64,000 bases of DNA, taken from assembly GCA_050251195.1 (NCBI GenBank), contig JBFWNG010000011.1:82421-146420 (forward strand), in the 5' to 3' direction. Shown here in pieces: positions 43,586-53,271 of the stretch (the stretch's first letter is position 1; the number at the start of each line of letters is the position of its first letter). The DNA comes from JBFWNG01 sp050251195 (GTDB taxonomy: Bacteria > Bdellovibrionota_B > Oligoflexia > Oligoflexales > Oligoflexaceae). The notes below the pieces were generated by a model. That model did no database searches, had not been told where the DNA came from, and saw only the letters and a program-made list of their open reading frames with translations. A program made the translations under genes and the position numbers.

Positions 43586-44284
43586 TCACATGTGAAGATC
43601 GCTCAGCGTAAAGGCTTCTATCTTCTTCGCCAAGCGCAAATTTTTTGTTCTCTTGATGATGAGAAACAGGCCGAACGCCAAGAGCAGAACGAGATTAATA
43701 AGAAGCACCCGAAGCATCTCCGGATCCATTGTGCTTCCGCCCGCTCTTAAGATCGTTTGCGGCTGATGCAGTGTTCGCCACCAAGTTACACTTTTATATA
43801 TTATTGGTACATCAGCGAAGATGAGAATTCCCAAAGAAGCACAAACTTTTAGCTGACGCCGGGGATCGCTAAAGGATCGATGAACCAAGAGGTAGCCCGC
43901 TAAAAGTATCGCCAAAAGGAGTGTTGTCGTGAGTCGCGCGTCCCATGTCCAAAATGTTCCCCACGTCGGATAGCCCCACAACGAACCCGTGACTAATGTT
44001 AGAACGGTAAAAAGAAGCCCCAACTCGCTGCTCGCTTGCATAGGCAACAGCAGAGCTTCGTCCTTTTTCATCAACGCGTACACGCTTATAAGAAATAAAA
44101 CAAAAGCGCAGAAGAACGCGCTAAATGCGCTCGGCACGTGCAAATAAATAATACGGTAAATCTCGCCCATGTTTTGCTCGGACGGCGCCATAAAAATAGC
44201 CCACGCCCAAGAGGCCAGTACCAGGATCAGCAAACCCTTGCCCACAAGCTCAAATTTAGATTTTTCAGTTTCCGCTCCGTTCAA
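43586..44284 (-). CDS. ccmC: Haem exporter/handling protein CcmC
   Basis: The 232-residue protein has six membrane helices and the haem-handling motif WGTFWTWDARLT, matching WGxxWxWD of CcmC; conserved His residues flank it (YLHVP, VHRSF). It loads haem onto CcmE. It follows ccmB by 17 bases. No CcmF or CcmH gene lies in the window, so the ligation part must be elsewhere. Confidence 0.9.
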   Translation of the reverse strand: MNGAETEKSKFELVGKGLLILVLASWAWAIFMAPSEQNMGEIYRIIYLHVPSAFSAFFCAFVLFLISVYALMKKDEALLLPMQASSELGLLFTVLTLVTGSLWGYPTWGTFWTWDARLTTTLLLAILLAGYLLVHRSFSDPRRQLKVCASLGILIFADVPIIYKSVTWWRTLHQPQTILRAGGSTMDPEMLRVLLINLVLLLAFGLFLIIKRTKNLRLAKKIEAFTLSDLHM

Positions 44285-44301
44285 AGCAATCTCCGCGAAG
44301 G

Positions 44302-45003
44302 TTAGTTTTCGGCTTTAACCAATTCGTTAAACAAAATGAGTCCAAGAAAAAAATAGAGTGCGATAAATATGAGGAGAAGTCCCAACCATGAGTCTATCAT
44401 GCTCGCCAGAGTCGAGCCATCAGATAAAATACTTTCGCTGGCCTGACTTGCCGAAAGTAGAACTGGAGTCGTCAGCGGGAAATAGAGAATCGGATACAGG
44501 ATCTGCTGCGATTGGTGGCCTATCATGAGCGAAGAAAGCAATACGCCGAGAGAACAAAGACCCAACAAGGTGAGAATGGCCACGGTGAAAAATTGAAGGC
44601 CGTGTCCCTGGAGCACAACGTCCTTGTGAAAGAGCAGCGACACCCCAATTGTGGGCACAAGGATGAGAAGCCCCATGAGAAACACGGTTGCGAGCTTCGC
44701 GAGAAACCATACGTACGGCGAAAGAGGGTAGGTGCGCAGCAACTCGAATACCCGGTCCTGCAGGTCAAGTTCGAAACTGCGCGCGAAGGCAATTTGCAGC
44801 GCTAAAAACGCTGCGAGATAGGTCTCTGCTATAAAGACCTTTTTCACCAGCGTGATGTCGTTGATTTCACCCAGCGCAAAGAAAAACAAAACCATCACCG
44901 TTACTGAAAACAAAAACGAGGATAGCAGCCGATCGAAGTTTTTTGATTCCACCTTTAGCGTGTGCTCAACAACGGTTTTGAGTTGTCGGTAAAACTTCGT
45001 CAA
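44302..45003 (-). CDS. ccmB: Haem transporter subunit CcmB
   Basis: The 233-residue protein has six membrane helices and the CcmB pattern (ARSFELDLQDRVFELLRTYPLSP, YFPLTTPVLLSASQ). With CcmA it forms the ABC part of the Ccm system that drives release of holo-CcmE. It overlaps ccmA by four bases. Confidence 0.88.
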   Translation of the reverse strand: MTKFYRQLKTVVEHTLKVESKNFDRLLSSFLFSVTVMVLFFFALGEINDITLVKKVFIAETYLAAFLALQIAFARSFELDLQDRVFELLRTYPLSPYVWFLAKLATVFLMGLLILVPTIGVSLLFHKDVVLQGHGLQFFTVAILTLLGLCSLGVLLSSLMIGHQSQQILYPILYFPLTTPVLLSASQASESILSDGSTLASMIDSWLGLLLIFIALYFFLGLILFNELVKAEN

Positions 45004-45629
45004 GCGCCACCTCCCGACTTCATGGCGAGCTTGGTAACGGGAAGGTCGCTAAAGATCGTTTCGTCATGACTTACCATTATGGCGCTGCCGCCTCGTTCGA
45101 CGTGCCGTTTGAGGGTTTGATGAAACACGTCGAAACCCGAACTGTCCAAGCCGTACAAAGGCTCGTCTAAAATCCATAGAGGGACGTTCGCGAGGTTCAG
45201 CCGGGCTAAAGCAAGCCGACGGCGCATACCGGTCGAAAAGCGTTCGACCCAAAGCTCTTCCATTATCCAGGTTTTTGACAAACCCCAGTTATTAAGTTCT
45301 GTTCCGATAACGTCATTGCTGAGGTGTTTGCCGCGCAGCTCGGCGAAGAATTTTAGATTCCCAACGGCGGAGAGTTTGCCGTAAAAGCAATTTGCTTCCG
45401 AAGGTAAATACTCCATGACATCAGCACGGCAAGAAGCATCGGGAACGGTAACCGCGACGTTGCCTTTCGACGCTCGCAACAAGCCTACTATGATTTTGAG
45501 AAGGGTAGTTTTACCGCTGCCGTTGGGCCCGCTAAGCTGAACGAGTTGCCCCGCCTTTAATTCAAAGCTCAAATCCTTAATGAGCCATCCCAATCCGTAG
45601 GTAAAACCTAGGTCCGTGATCTTAAGCAA
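45000..45629 (-). CDS. ccmA: ABC ATPase CcmA
   Basis: This 209-residue ATPase has Walker A SGPNGSGKTT, Walker B LWILDEP and signature FSTGMRRRLALAR. It powers the CcmB transporter. It is the first gene of the ccm operon on the minus strand, and a short gap of about 110 bases precedes a divergent gene. Confidence 0.9.
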   Translation of the reverse strand: MLKITDLGFTYGLGWLIKDLSFELKAGQLVQLSGPNGSGKTTLLKIIVGLLRASKGNVAVTVPDASCRADVMEYLPSEANCFYGKLSAVGNLKFFAELRGKHLSNDVIGTELNNWGLSKTWIMEELWVERFSTGMRRRLALARLNLANVPLWILDEPLYGLDSSGFDVFHQTLKRHVERGGSAIMVSHDETIFSDLPVTKLAMKSGGGA

Positions 45630-45738
45630 AGCAACTCCACAAGAACTCGACTATTCGACTAGTGTAGTATCTTTGTACCATGTTCCGGATCAACGTGGTA
45701 GCTTTACCTGATTTCGTTGGAGAGATACGGAGGGAAGT

Positions 45739-46047
45739 ATGAAAAAATTTTTATTCGTGTTAGCGCTTTCATCGACAATGGCAAATGCCGGAGGCATCTC
45801 AGAAGGCAGAGTAATGACTCTCGACACGTGGGGCGGACAGGCGAAGGGTGTTGTTCTTTATGACGAAGCCGCGCAATCGGTCTTCGAATTTATTAAAGGA
45901 CTGCGTGATACCGCCGCGACGAGAGAAGGAATCGTGGAGGTTGTCGCCGCGAAAAACATCAAGTGCTCTTTTAATCCCGAACGAGAAAAGAAGTATCAAT
46001 GCGTCTTTTCGATCGGTAACGACGGAGTGTCTTACCCTAGCACTTAG
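45739..46047 (+). CDS. Small secreted protein of unknown function
   Basis: The 102-residue protein has a signal peptide (residues 1-17, ending ANAGG) and a mixed alpha/beta mature part with two cysteines (about residues 76 and 87) that could pair. GGAGGG precedes the start. No family was recognised. A strong palindrome follows. Confidence 0.65.
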   Translation: MKKFLFVLALSSTMANAGGISEGRVMTLDTWGGQAKGVVLYDEAAQSVFEFIKGLRDTAATREGIVEVVAAKNIKCSFNPEREKKYQCVFSIGNDGVSYPST

Positions 46048-46072
46048 TGCTGATGGCAATGAGTCGTCAACG

Positions 46073-46094
46073 CCGGCCTGAAATTTCAGGCCGG
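46073..46094. terminator. Perfect 22-base GC-rich palindrome
   Basis: CCGGCCTGAAA is followed directly by its exact reverse complement TTTCAGGCCGG. It lies 26 bases after the small secreted protein gene. A short hairpin (nine pairs, AATT loop) could end transcription, although no T-tract follows. Confidence 0.5.
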
Positions 46095-46213
46095 TCATCT
46101 TACGCGTTTCACTCCAATTGATGCCTCATGCTAGCCAAACTTCATTGATTTGAGACGGAGGCCTTGCTAGAATATGACATCCAATCACGAATTCACAACC
46201 TAGAGGAATGCTT

Positions 46214-47032
46214 ATGAAAGTAACCGTTTTGCTTTTGGCATTGTTTCAGCTTGCCGCCTGTCGCAGCTCCAACAGCTCCATGACGATGAATGAACATGCG
46301 GAAGGGCAGGGAGGCTCGGACCTTTGGTCTTATGTAGGGTGTTACAGCGCGAAATGGGAAGGCACAATCAGCGCCGGTGCGGAAGTGGCTAACGACGCAA
46401 AACAGATTTGCCTCAAGCAGAGCGGCGACAGCCAAATGACAATAATCTTCAAGAAAGACGATGTTCCCGGAGCGTCCGAAGGCGGCATGCTCCAACTCAA
46501 CAATATTGTAGAATGCGGAAATGATTGCTGGACCCTGAAAGATGACCTTCACACCGTGAGATTGGCCAAAGAAGACGGGGTTGTTCGATTAGCTGTGTCG
46601 GCGCAAGGCGGGCAGGTTCGCTATTCTCTTTCGAAGGTTGATTCTCCCGCAGCGAGCGCGGATGCCTTTCAATGCAAATGCCAGAATATCGGGGATAACG
46701 CCGGCTGCTACATCGGGGGGAAGACAGATGCTCATGAACTGACTCTCGACACGGAAACTGCCACGCTTAAGTTGGCGGATAAAGCGCGGAACGATGTTTA
46801 CGTCGTAAAATTTGGTCACGAACCTAATTATCATCCCACTTCTCCAGCGAACAAGAATTTCCTCAAATACATTCCGGAAGTAAATCAAGTAAGTCTTCCG
46901 CCGTGGGCTGGCGAAGGCGGTTGGGATGTCATCCTTGTTGAAAAAACCTTGCTACCCGGCGGCAGCAACAGCGGCCAAATCAAGATTCAAGGGCCCCATA
47001 AATACGCCTTCAAGTGCAGCAAAGGCGCTTAA
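46214..47032 (+). CDS. Lipoprotein of unknown function
   Basis: ATG 46214 is preferred to ATG 46208, because AGAGGA lies directly before the latter. The 272-residue protein has lipobox QLAAC (C16). The mature part has several cysteines (CQN, GDNAGCYIG) and two beta-rich halves; no family recognised. A strong terminator follows the gene. Confidence 0.68.
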   Translation: MKVTVLLLALFQLAACRSSNSSMTMNEHAEGQGGSDLWSYVGCYSAKWEGTISAGAEVANDAKQICLKQSGDSQMTIIFKKDDVPGASEGGMLQLNNIVECGNDCWTLKDDLHTVRLAKEDGVVRLAVSAQGGQVRYSLSKVDSPAASADAFQCKCQNIGDNAGCYIGGKTDAHELTLDTETATLKLADKARNDVYVVKFGHEPNYHPTSPANKNFLKYIPEVNQVSLPPWAGEGGWDVILVEKTLLPGGSNSGQIKIQGPHKYAFKCSKGA

Positions 47033-47068
47033 ACTGCTTCGACGCTTAATTTATAGGACTAAAAACAC

Positions 47069-47099
47069 AAACGCCTCGGCAAAATCCGAGGCGTTTTTT
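47069..47099 (+). terminator. Rho-independent terminator
   Basis: AAACGCCTCGG (47069-47079) and CCGAGGCGTTT (47086-47096) pair perfectly with a six-base loop, followed by a T-tract. Confidence 0.85.
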
Positions 47100-47206
47100 C
47101 CTTGCCGGCTCACAAACTGAATGTCCCAAGTTTTACCGCTCGCGCGAGCGATAAAAGTCGGGACAAGTTCATTTCTCAGTTTCAACAAACCGAACGAGTT
47201 AGATTC

Positions 47207-47503
47207 TTATAACTCTGCGGGCGTGATGGAGATAAGCTTTACCGTCTCACCGGCCATGCAGATGCTCATACGCGGCTCTGGGATGTAGGTGATGCCAACG
47301 CGCAAGCCGTCGATTTGAAATTCAGCAGGAATATCTGCCTCGAGTCGGGATCCGTCATCTAACTGGATCAAAAACGTGCAACCGTCCAGACCGGTCATGT
47401 CGATGATGGTGCCTTGGGTAGCGATTTCTTCGCTAAAGCCGTTGCTGGCGTTGCCTAATGCAAAAAAAGCGACGAGTGCGAAGGAAAGGACCAATTTTTT
47501 CAT
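47207..47503 (-). CDS. Small secreted protein of unknown function
   Basis: ATG 47503 follows AGGAGT and gives a 98-residue protein with a signal peptide (MKKLVLSFALVAFFALGNASNG). The mature part (GTIIDMTGLDGCTFLIQLDDG...) has two cysteines and a beta look. No family recognised. Confidence 0.65.
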   Translation of the reverse strand: MKKLVLSFALVAFFALGNASNGFSEEIATQGTIIDMTGLDGCTFLIQLDDGSRLEADIPAEFQIDGLRVGITYIPEPRMSICMAGETVKLISITPAEL

Positions 47504-47622
47504 GCGGGACTCCTTTGATAACATGATGTTCCGTGAGACCATCTCACGAAGAGCGCGGCAATCTGGCAGTTTGAGTCATGAAAGACAAGAGACATCTTTC
47601 AAGGTATGGATATTATGGATTT

Positions 47623-48774
47623 TTATAGTCTGCCGACGTCGATGGTCACAACTGCGGAGCTGCGTCCTTTGTCGTCGATGATATTGCCGACGCGTTCGTC
47701 GACTTTGTAGGCGGCGTAGTCAATGCCAAGAATGCCGAGGTTAAAGCCGGCTCCGTAGGAGAGGCCGCTGTAGTTGTAGCCTGTTCTTATGGCGAAGATG
47801 GGGCGGTTTTCATTGGTGCGGCCGAAGCCGAATTCGAGACCGGTTTTTATTTTTTTGGTGAACGTGATGTCGTATTGTCCGAGCCGCTCAAAGTCGAGCA
47901 TGAAGGCCATGTGCCCGTAGTGGCCAAGATGCGGAGCGATTTGGTATCCGAGCGTGGCGTCTTCTTTAATTGTAATATCCTCAACGTCGGAATCGGCAGC
48001 TTTGAGCTTCGTGCCGCCGGCATTTCGGAAGACCAACGCGATGGTGGACGGAGCCTTCTTCGAGGGAATAATCCACGTGGCACCCACGTTGATATGTGTT
48101 GCCTGATATTTGGTGGTTCCCGTAAAGAAATCCTTTCGCTCGACCGGATCTTCAATGTCGGTAAACGTGTGGTCTTCGGAGATGGTTGTGTAATCAAGCT
48201 TGGCGGCGAAGACGCCTAAGTAAAGTCTGTTTTGGTTGTCGTGGCTCGACCAGCCAATGCCTGGGCCGGACTTGGAGCGGAAGTGGGTTGTGTAAACGTT
48301 TTCGGTGCCGGTTGGCGAGACAAAGAGCTGCGTATCCGCTGTATAGGTGGCGACAAAGGATCCGATGTTGAAAGAGGGAACAATGGAGTAACGCGTGTAT
48401 TGTTGTTTACCGGTTGTGGCCTCGTGGAGTGCCGTCGACAAGATGGGATTGCCTTCTTCCTCGACGTTGTCGAAGTTAGGACTTAGGTTGGCGGAGTTTT
48501 CTCCAGCGGAAAATCCGACGTAGGGAAAGTTCACCATTTTTACGGTGCCTGCTTTTTGCGTAAGCGAATAGCCAGCAAGACCAGCGGGATTGTAATACGC
48601 GGCGTCCATAAACTGGCCGTTGGTTGAAGTCGCGCCGCCTAAAGCGTTGGCTTGAGACGTCACCCAAAAGTCGTCTTCGAGCACATTAAACCGCTCTACT
48701 TCCTTCTCGTCCTGGCTTAACGCCGTTTGAGAAAGACCGAATAACGTCAAAAAAAGGCAATAAATAAAGCGCAT
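47623..48774 (-). CDS. Outer membrane beta-barrel protein (FadL/PorV-like)
   Basis: The 383-residue protein has a signal peptide (residues 1-20, ALSQ) and GGATSTNGQFMDAAYYNPAGLAGY, the N-terminal hatch motif typical of FadL/OMPP1-type barrels (ANALGGAT ... YYNPAGLA). Repeated amphipathic strands follow, and it ends in VTIDVGRL with an aromatic-poor last strand. It could move hydrophobic compounds or help secretion across the outer membrane. A short C-terminal gap separates it from the smaller secreted protein. Confidence 0.78.
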   Translation of the reverse strand: MRFIYCLFLTLFGLSQTALSQDEKEVERFNVLEDDFWVTSQANALGGATSTNGQFMDAAYYNPAGLAGYSLTQKAGTVKMVNFPYVGFSAGENSANLSPNFDNVEEEGNPILSTALHEATTGKQQYTRYSIVPSFNIGSFVATYTADTQLFVSPTGTENVYTTHFRSKSGPGIGWSSHDNQNRLYLGVFAAKLDYTTISEDHTFTDIEDPVERKDFFTGTTKYQATHINVGATWIIPSKKAPSTIALVFRNAGGTKLKAADSDVEDITIKEDATLGYQIAPHLGHYGHMAFMLDFERLGQYDITFTKKIKTGLEFGFGRTNENRPIFAIRTGYNYSGLSYGAGFNLGILGIDYAAYKVDERVGNIIDDKGRSSAVVTIDVGRL

Positions 48775-48841
48775 AGTCTCTGATCCTTCCTTTTCTCTAT
48801 CGGAAGAATCAGTGACTAATTAAGAATTTTTCGTTGCAACG

Positions 48842-51800
48842 TTACAGAGGCGCTACCACGCCTGTGACCGTATAACTCGTCACCGGAGTTCCTCCGTCAT
48901 AGAAACACAGACGATAGTTATTGTTTATTGATGGACTGACGGGGTGTTCCCAAGTGTCTGGTGTTGTCGGGTAAGGAGAAAACCATTCCTTTACCGGAGT
49001 TCCGCTGCAGCTCGGAACAGTGCCCCCTGTCGCGTGAAACAATTTTAGATGCGAAAGTCGGAAGGTGTCAGAATGAACGTCAACCACAATATTTATCTTC
49101 CCGGAGCTGCCGGGTACCGCATCAAAATCGTCAGGAGTAGGTATAGTCTGATCAATACAATAAAGGCGTCGCTGAATATCGCAAAAATCCGGCGAGTCGC
49201 TGACCCATTTGTCGTCCGACATCGAGATTGCGCCCATTTGTCCATAGTAGCTGTGGGAACCGTCGGTCCATTTTCCACAATGGTTGGCCCCATCAAAAGC
49301 ACCTGCCGTTGTGGTGCCCGTCCAGACCCCGGCTGTGCCTACGTCGAAGCCGGTCTCGTCATGATCCAAAGGAAACAACAAATTCGTCGTGTCTGCAGAC
49401 CAGAGCGTGGTGTAGCTGGTCGCAACAACGTCAGAATCAAAACCCACCGCAGTGTTGGCAATATTTTTAGCGTTCCAAACTTGAGGGGCAACGAAGGTCA
49501 GGCGATCTGGAGTGTTTGCGGACGTGTAAGGATCTGAAAGAACTGCACGCCAATACCCTTTGAGTTGTGCACTATTCGCCAAAGCTTGGCAACGATGATC
49601 AGCACCTAACAAACCGCTTGAGAATGTTCCCCCATGCATGCCGTAACCCGCATTTAGGTTCCCGAAATAGCTCTCGCTTGTCACAAATATTCTATGCATT
49701 GCTGGGAACACCTGTCCTGATGAAGGCGTTGACGTGAATGTCGAGAAAACGTCGGCAACACAAATTATAAAATAGTAACTGGTGCTAGGGCTCAGATCCT
49801 TAAGTACAACTCTTTTATTTGGGCCGCCAAACCCTCCAAAGTAATTTGTAATGGAGAGCGGCGTACCCGACGTACAGTTTGCTGGGGTGCCTGCGGTGTC
49901 ATAGCGCACTGTCATTGTATCGTAGTCATCCGTGTTAGCGGGAAAGTCGAAGTACAATGCTACCGTGCCCACGGAAGGCCCTGACTTCGCCCGGAAGTTT
50001 AACAGGCCCGGAGGAGGGTTGTTGTCGGTCACGGTAACGGTGATGCTGTACGGGGCTGACGCATTGCCGGCCAGGTCCGTGCCGATAACAGTAAAGCTAT
50101 ATGTCCCTTGCTTCATAAATGTCGCGACCGGGTTGAACCCTGACGCGGCGCTCAGGTTTGCGAAACTAGACGAACTCGACCAGCTGAGTGTCGTTCCAGG
50201 CTCCGATGGCGTCACACCGCTCAACATCACGCTGTTGCTTGGCCACGGAACACTAAAATTCGCGGGTACGGTAAGGGTCGGAGCTGTGGTATCCCAAACG
50301 ACGGTTGCACTGTCGTCCGCAGCGTTACCCGCCGCATCCGTCGCAGTAAGTTTAAATGTGTAAGGGCCTTGGGCGTCGCAGGAAACGTTTGGCGTAGGTG
50401 ATGCATTGTCAAACGTGCACGTGCCTGGGCCAGTGTACGTCCAAAGCAGGCTGGTGCCGCTGGACGCACTGCCCGACAATACTCCCGGTGCCGAAAGGGC
50501 CCTGTCCGGTCCAGCGTTCACTGTCGGCCCTTGATCGTCATGCACAAAGGAAGTCAAATGAGTGCATGCGGAATAGTTACCGGCTCGGTCGCTAGCTTTT
50601 GCATAAATGCTTGTCGGGCTGTTTGAAGCAGCTGTGAACACAATACCTGCCTGTGCGTAGACGCTTTGACTCCCGCTCGCAAGCAGTTGTAAGCAGTCAT
50701 TATCCTTATAGAGATAAACCCGATAAATTTGATTTGTAGAATCGGTCACGCCCACGACCGTCACCGTGGTCGAGGTTGACGGTGAAGACGGCGTTAAATG
50801 CGAATATGTTGGGGCAGGCGGCGGCGTGAGATCGATTTGTACCGTGAAAGAACCGTTCTCGGACCAGCGGCCGTTGCCGTCGCCTTCTTGAACGTAAAGA
50901 ATATATGAGCCCGCTGCCAAGTTTGCACTTGGTTTAAATGAAGTCGCGGCGGTTTCTGTAAACGTACCGTCGTTGCCCAGCCGATAGCGAAAAACTACGG
51001 AGGAGGAAGATCCGCTCCAGGTCCATTGCGGGCGCGGATCGTTGGTGATTTCAGAAGACGAGACCTTGGGAGCCTTCAGAACAAGCAACTGGTCAAATTT
51101 AAAATCTTTCCACTGCGAGTAACCCGATTCGCGACCCTTTTTGTCGCGGCACGCAAACCGAGCATAAACAACATGCGTGGTGCTCGCGAGGGGTTCGGCG
51201 CGATAAAACGTTTCTTGTCCGATAGAGGCGTTCATATCCCATGGCGCAACTTTATCTCGGTCGACGGTAACGGTACATCGTTCGATTTCGTCTAGGCCAC
51301 TCACTTTGAATCCGAACTTCGCGGTACGATCCGTTTGAAGTTCAACGGACAAATCCCAGCTAATGGGCGGCAGAGCCTTTTCTTCGGTTCGCGTCACGAA
51401 CCCGGATGCGGCATCGGCTTCTTTGCGTTTTTCGATTTTTTGAGAGGAATACGCTAGCTGGAATACACCAAACTTGGTTGTTTCAAATACTGCTTTGCCG
51501 TCTACGATTTGGAATTCGCTTCTAGGTATAATACCGGTGATATATTCATTCGTTCCCGGCACCATCACCTTATAAACGACGACAAGTAAGTCGTAGTCGT
51601 CTTCAAGAAGGCCGAAAAGGTAGAGACCGCTTTCCGACATAACTGGCAACGATATAGTGAAGGCGCTCGCCGCTGCCACATTGTTGGTCGTCGTTACCGC
51701 GACCGCGGTACCTGCTCCCGCGATGTCGACACCGTCTTCCAAATCCAGATCGACGGAGAGGCCGTTATTGGCGATGTCGCTCGCTGGTTGGACGAGCAAT

Positions 51801-52057
51801 TCCGTCCCCACGGCGAGGGCGCCAGGGGGCACGGTGACGCTACTTCCGGCAATGTCTGATCCATCCCCGATCTCTATAACTTGGGTAACAGAACTGTTGG
51901 ATACCGTTCCTGAATAGACTTCATTGCCTTCCGAACTAACGTTCAGTTTCTCGATGCCCGCAGCGTCGCCAGATTGTTGGAAAAAGCCTGGGCCTTCGAA
52001 ACATGCGTTGGTTATGATCGTTAAAAGCGCTAACCACGTAAAATGACAAGTTCTCAT
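48842..52057 (-). CDS. Large surface lipoprotein with Ig/FN3-type modules and DUF1554 domain
   Basis: This 1071-residue protein has a lipobox (ITNAC, about residue 19). The first 200 residues include a ZU5-like SSVTVPPGALAVGTELLV stretch. Beta-sandwich modules follow (residues about 230-420 and, after PPPAPTYSHLTPSSP, a PKD-like region GPTVNAGPDRALSAPG...). A fibronectin type 3 module comes at about 680, then a DUF1554 domain at about 790-980 (RIFVTSESYFGN..., GADHRCQALANSAQLKGYWRA, VWTGTT, HCGKWTDG, LYCIDQ), known from Leptospira surface proteins and C-type-lectin-like. It is probably an adhesin or substrate-binding surface protein. Confidence 0.75.
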   Translation of the reverse strand: MRTCHFTWLALLTIITNACFEGPGFFQQSGDAAGIEKLNVSSEGNEVYSGTVSNSSVTQVIEIGDGSDIAGSSVTVPPGALAVGTELLVQPASDIANNGLSVDLDLEDGVDIAGAGTAVAVTTTNNVAAASAFTISLPVMSESGLYLFGLLEDDYDLLVVVYKVMVPGTNEYITGIIPRSEFQIVDGKAVFETTKFGVFQLAYSSQKIEKRKEADAASGFVTRTEEKALPPISWDLSVELQTDRTAKFGFKVSGLDEIERCTVTVDRDKVAPWDMNASIGQETFYRAEPLASTTHVVYARFACRDKKGRESGYSQWKDFKFDQLLVLKAPKVSSSEITNDPRPQWTWSGSSSSVVFRYRLGNDGTFTETAATSFKPSANLAAGSYILYVQEGDGNGRWSENGSFTVQIDLTPPPAPTYSHLTPSSPSTSTTVTVVGVTDSTNQIYRVYLYKDNDCLQLLASGSQSVYAQAGIVFTAASNSPTSIYAKASDRAGNYSACTHLTSFVHDDQGPTVNAGPDRALSAPGVLSGSASSGTSLLWTYTGPGTCTFDNASPTPNVSCDAQGPYTFKLTATDAAGNAADDSATVVWDTTAPTLTVPANFSVPWPSNSVMLSGVTPSEPGTTLSWSSSSSFANLSAASGFNPVATFMKQGTYSFTVIGTDLAGNASAPYSITVTVTDNNPPPGLLNFRAKSGPSVGTVALYFDFPANTDDYDTMTVRYDTAGTPANCTSGTPLSITNYFGGFGGPNKRVVLKDLSPSTSYYFIICVADVFSTFTSTPSSGQVFPAMHRIFVTSESYFGNLNAGYGMHGGTFSSGLLGADHRCQALANSAQLKGYWRAVLSDPYTSANTPDRLTFVAPQVWNAKNIANTAVGFDSDVVATSYTTLWSADTTNLLFPLDHDETGFDVGTAGVWTGTTTAGAFDGANHCGKWTDGSHSYYGQMGAISMSDDKWVSDSPDFCDIQRRLYCIDQTIPTPDDFDAVPGSSGKINIVVDVHSDTFRLSHLKLFHATGGTVPSCSGTPVKEWFSPYPTTPDTWEHPVSPSINNNYRLCFYDGGTPVTSYTVTGVVAPL

Positions 52058-52143
52058 GTGTTCCTCGCTTTTTTAAACTCCGATGTATTAAGGCCTTCGG
52101 AAAAAAAAGCGAAGTTGTTTAACAAAATTAGTGGGGTCAATGA

Positions 52144-53271
52144 TTACTTAGGGTTAGGGCCAAGGCTTGCGGAACAAGCGAGGTGGACCAACAGCGCGTC
52201 ATAACGGTCCGCGTCGTGGCATTCGAGGATTCCGGAATTAGGGTCGTTCGGAGCACCGGTAAATTTATAACGACACATTCCTTTGAGGCCGAACGGAATG
52301 CCGTCGGTGAGGAATTGCGAGGAGCTCATCTCATAGGCGCCCCTAGGGCTGACGTTCCAAGGATAGCCCGGATCTTTTTCTTCTTTTTTTACGAAAACAC
52401 TCGTGGCCTTTGCAGACTCGCCATGGCCCTCGGCGGGTTCTTCTTTAGCCGCTTCAGCCGGCGGTTCGCCATGGCCGCCTTCCTTGGGTTTCTCTTCTTT
52501 TGCGGCATCCCCGTGTCCTTCTTTTGCGCCTGCTGTGGCTTCGTGCCCTTCTTTGGCGGCGGCGTCATGCCCTTCTTTGGCGGCGGCCTCGTGCCCTTCA
52601 GCTTTCTCGTGGCCTTCTCCCTCGGGTTTGCCATGGCCGTCACCAGCCTCCTTTTTCGCTTCCTCAAAAGGGTTTTTCTTGGCGACGCGGATAAAAAGGT
52701 TCGGGCCTTCTGCGGGTTGTTCAGTGAGCTTGTCGGTATCAGGAAAATTGATGATCCACGGTTCTCCTGTCATAAGAGTGAGAACAATGCGGCGTTGCCC
52801 CGCGCGTCTCATCATTTCGCAGGAGAGAACAGGAACGTAATCGCCTAGCTGGTTTTTGAATTCTCCGAGCGGAATCGATTGAGCCAACCGATGCGGGGAC
52901 TTCCAAGTGAGTTCGGTACCGAAGTCGTCGGTACCTGTGAATACTTTCCATTTCAACTGACCCCCGACGTCAAGCTCGCGCATGGTGAACGACAAAACTT
53001 TCTTCTCGCAAACGGTTGTGTCAGGAAGATCAGGATGTTTTTGGATTATGAAACATTTTCCTTTAGGAGGAGTGACCTGAACGAAACCCCGAAGAGCCAT
53101 GGGATCCTGGCCCTTCTTGATATTCTGTACCTCATATTGGTCGACCTGCACCAGAGTCCCAGGCGCGGGCGAGAAATAGGAAGCAAGGTGTTTGACGGCT
53201 TCGCTTTCGGGTAGATTGGGCGGAACCAATGAGCCCGAGGCAAACGCCGCAGCCATGACATATTTCTTCAT
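52144..53271 (-). CDS. Exported protein with a His/Glu/Ala-rich repeat region
   Basis: The 375-residue protein has a short N-terminal signal-like stretch. Residues about 195-290 contain imperfect eight-residue repeats of the type EGHEAAAK (GHGKPEGEGHEKAEGHEAAAKEG, and so on), making about one-fifth of the chain. Histidine occurs in nearly every unit. The region could bind divalent metals or act as a flexible linker. Both flanks look like folded domains, with several cysteines (CEKKV, CEMM, CRYKF, ACSASL). The start overlaps the TolB-like gene by four bases. No family recognised. Confidence 0.62.
   Translation of the reverse strand: MKKYVMAAAFASGSLVPPNLPESEAVKHLASYFSPAPGTLVQVDQYEVQNIKKGQDPMALRGFVQVTPPKGKCFIIQKHPDLPDTTVCEKKVLSFTMRELDVGGQLKWKVFTGTDDFGTELTWKSPHRLAQSIPLGEFKNQLGDYVPVLSCEMMRRAGQRRIVLTLMTGEPWIINFPDTDKLTEQPAEGPNLFIRVAKKNPFEEAKKEAGDGHGKPEGEGHEKAEGHEAAAKEGHDAAAKEGHEATAGAKEGHGDAAKEEKPKEGGHGEPPAEAAKEEPAEGHGESAKATSVFVKKEEKDPGYPWNVSPRGAYEMSSSQFLTDGIPFGLKGMCRYKFTGAPNDPNSGILECHDADRYDALLVHLACSASLGPNPK

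Noticed and set aside
52183..52848. Plus-strand open frame of 221 codons opposite the His-rich repeat gene
   Set aside because: It is rich in Phe, Gly and Leu only because of the repeat on the other strand, and no signal or domain is credible.
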